64,000 nt of DNA from Mucilaginibacter sp. UBA5151 (GTDB taxonomy: Bacteria; Bacteroidota; Bacteroidia; Sphingobacteriales; Sphingobacteriaceae), in assembly GCA_002413785.1 (NCBI GenBank), contig DHXR01000024.1:33893-97892 (forward strand), in the 5' to 3' direction. Made by a program: the position numbers and the translations under genes. Under the pieces are notes generated by a model. That model was not told where the DNA came from. It worked only from the letters and a program-made list of their open reading frames with translations, and did not search any database. Shown here one piece after another: positions 62,681 to 64,000 of this stretch. How positions within the stretch are numbered: the stretch's first letter is position 1; each line of letters begins with the position of its first letter.

Positions 62681-63067
62681 ATGCCAACAACTAACACTTC
62701 GGGCAGAAGAAAAACAGCAGTTGCACGCATCTACCTAACAGATGGCAGCGGCGCAATTACCGTAAACGGTAAAGATTACAAGGAATATTTTCCAACATTG
62801 CCATTACAATACATCGTTATGCAAAGCACTGAGGTTTCCGGCTCTGTCGGAAAATTTGATGTTAAGGTAAACGTTGCAGGCGGCGGCGTTAAAGGACAGG
62901 CGGAAGCCGTTCGTTTAGCTATCGCGAAAGCTATTGTTGAACTTGATCCTGAAAAGAAACCTTCACTGCGCGCTAAAGGTATTATGACCCGTGACGACCG
63001 TATGGTTGAACGTAAAAAACCAGGTCGTAAGAAAGCACGTAAGAAGTTCCAATTCAGTAAACGTTAA
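62681..63067 (+). CDS. rpsI: Ribosomal protein S9
   Basis: A 128-residue small-subunit protein: SGRRKTAVARIYLTDGSGAI, VNVAGGGVKGQAEAVRLAIA, DDRMVERKKPGRKKARKKFQ and the C-terminal SKR that reaches the P-site tRNA. AGGAG-type spacing sequence precedes it. Confidence 0.97.
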   Translation: MPTTNTSGRRKTAVARIYLTDGSGAITVNGKDYKEYFPTLPLQYIVMQSTEVSGSVGKFDVKVNVAGGGVKGQAEAVRLAIAKAIVELDPEKKPSLRAKGIMTRDDRMVERKKPGRKKARKKFQFSKR

Positions 63068-63085
63068 TCAAAGGAGGACAACAAA

Positions 63086-63970
63086 ATGGCAAGAACAACA
63101 TATCAGGACTTACTGGATGCAGGTGTACACTTTGGTCACCTTACCCGCAAATGGGATCCGAAAATGTCACAGTACATTTTCATGGAGCGTAACGGTATCC
63201 ACATTATCGATTTAAATAAAACCTTAACAAAGGTTGAAGAAGCTGCTGCAGCTATAAAGCAAATTGTAAAATCAGGGCGTAAAGTATTATTCGTAGCTAC
63301 AAAGAAACAAGCGAAAGATATTGTTGCTGAATATGCAAAAAGTGTAAACATGCCTTTTATAACCGAACGCTGGTTAGGTGGTATGTTAACCAACTTTGCA
63401 ACCGTACGCAAGTCGATTAAAAAGATGTCAAACATCGATAAATTGACAAAAGACGGTACTTACAGCAACCTTTCTAAAAAAGAAAGGTTAATGATACAAC
63501 GCGAGCGTATTAAATTAGAAACATTATTAGGTGGTATTGCGGACCTTAACCGTTTGCCGGCTGCCTTGTTCCTGATCGACGTTAAAAAAGAACACATCGC
63601 CGTTTCGGAAGCTTTAAAGTTGAACATCCCTACATTTGCTATGGTTGATACCAACTCTGATCCTTCTAACATCGATTTCGCTATCCCTGCAAATGACGAT
63701 GCTACCAAATCAATTTCGTTGATTACCAGCATTATTATCCAGGCTATTGTTGAAGGTTTGGAAGAACGCAAACGCGAGAAAGAAGACGAAGCTGAAAAAG
63801 AAGCAGCACAGGCGAAAGCAAAAGCTGATGCTCCTGAAGCAGCAACACCTTCAACAGCAGCAGTTGTTGACAGGTCAGGTTCTGAAGGCGGAAAAAGAAC
63901 CCGTAAATCAGCTGTTGAAGCTGACGCCGCAGTTGTTGAAGCGCCTGTAGCTGAAAAAACTGAAGAATAA
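63086..63970 (+). CDS. rpsB: Ribosomal protein S2
   Basis: A 294-residue protein: DLLDAGVHFGHLTRKWDPKM, LFVATKKQAKDIVAEYAKSV, ERWLGGMLTNFATVRKSIKK and PTFAMVDTNSDPSNIDFAIP. Longer than typical S2 (about 240) because of an acidic and Ala/Lys-rich tail beginning near residue 230, common in Bacteroidota. The window ends 30 bases after its stop, where tsf is often found. Confidence 0.97.
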   Translation: MARTTYQDLLDAGVHFGHLTRKWDPKMSQYIFMERNGIHIIDLNKTLTKVEEAAAAIKQIVKSGRKVLFVATKKQAKDIVAEYAKSVNMPFITERWLGGMLTNFATVRKSIKKMSNIDKLTKDGTYSNLSKKERLMIQRERIKLETLLGGIADLNRLPAALFLIDVKKEHIAVSEALKLNIPTFAMVDTNSDPSNIDFAIPANDDATKSISLITSIIIQAIVEGLEERKREKEDEAEKEAAQAKAKADAPEAATPSTAAVVDRSGSEGGKRTRKSAVEADAAVVEAPVAEKTEE

Positions 63971-64000
63971 TTATAAAGTTATAAGGGTTGTAAAGGTTGT

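Overview
The window looks like chromosome from a Bacteroidota of the Sphingobacteriaceae type, possibly Mucilaginibacter-like (the genus is inference). The evidence is the Bacteroidota promoter form TTTG-N19/20-TAnnTTTG (clearest before rplM, before the TetR operon and before the first toxin-antitoxin pair), the housekeeping proteins (GlnS, L13, S9, S2, SodA), many short secreted or lipoprotein signals, families common in this phylum (DUF5916, DUF1080, Gfo/Idh/MocA, DUF4142), and dense palindromic intergenic repeats. No rRNA, tRNA, CRISPR array, insertion sequence or intact transposase was seen.  Layout. 1-6025: a 42-bp palindromic array, an AsmA-like/GT51 glycosyltransferase, a YycJ-type metallo-hydrolase, YceH, a DUF4142 lipoprotein and a divergent peptide deformylase. 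6153-10055: an accessory cassette (HigB-like toxin, HTH-ImmA/IrrE protein, sce7725/beta-like protein, opposing sce7726 PD-(D/E)XK-like protein) between two same-orientation copies of a REP-like repeat. 10103-22642: two export systems reading away from each other: a TetR-controlled YbhGFSR-like ABC-2 exporter (minus strand) and a MacAB-TolC-like system (plus strand). 23066-26772: a GH5 glucanase, then a C5 methyltransferase plus BsuBI/PstI-type restriction enzyme, also between two copies of the same REP-like repeat. 26845-41961: ordinary metabolism and envelope genes (quinone reductase-like, SodA, TadA-like, CsaA, DUF1080 plus Gfo/Idh, GlnS, DUF5916, glucosaminidase, amidase). 42062-46579: accessory genes (second 42-bp array, zeta toxin pair, DinD-like fragment, HNH nuclease, Ogr-like zinc finger, Vsr). 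47068-49082: LemA and two TPM-domain proteins. 49253-57318: unknown genes, a RelE/ParE-type toxin-antitoxin pair, a GMC oxidoreductase, a truncated dihydrofolate-reductase-like gene, a cyclophilin and a WG-repeat lipoprotein. 57453-61300: an HTH antitoxin whose AbiEii-type toxin has been broken by about 1.85 kb of foreign DNA carrying two unknown convergent genes and a tail resembling ArdC, then a second copy of the RelE/ParE-type pair. 61651-63970: third 42-bp array and the rplM-rpsI-rpsB operon.  How it fits together. Conserved genes alternate with small conflict or defence cassettes (four toxin-antitoxin loci, one R-M system, Vsr/HNH, sce7725/sce7726), and palindromic repeats sit at most cassette borders. 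The best candidates for something undescribed are the four-gene cassette at 6439-9750 and the two unknown genes at 57990-59329 inside the broken toxin. All functional names come from reading motifs; no database search was run.
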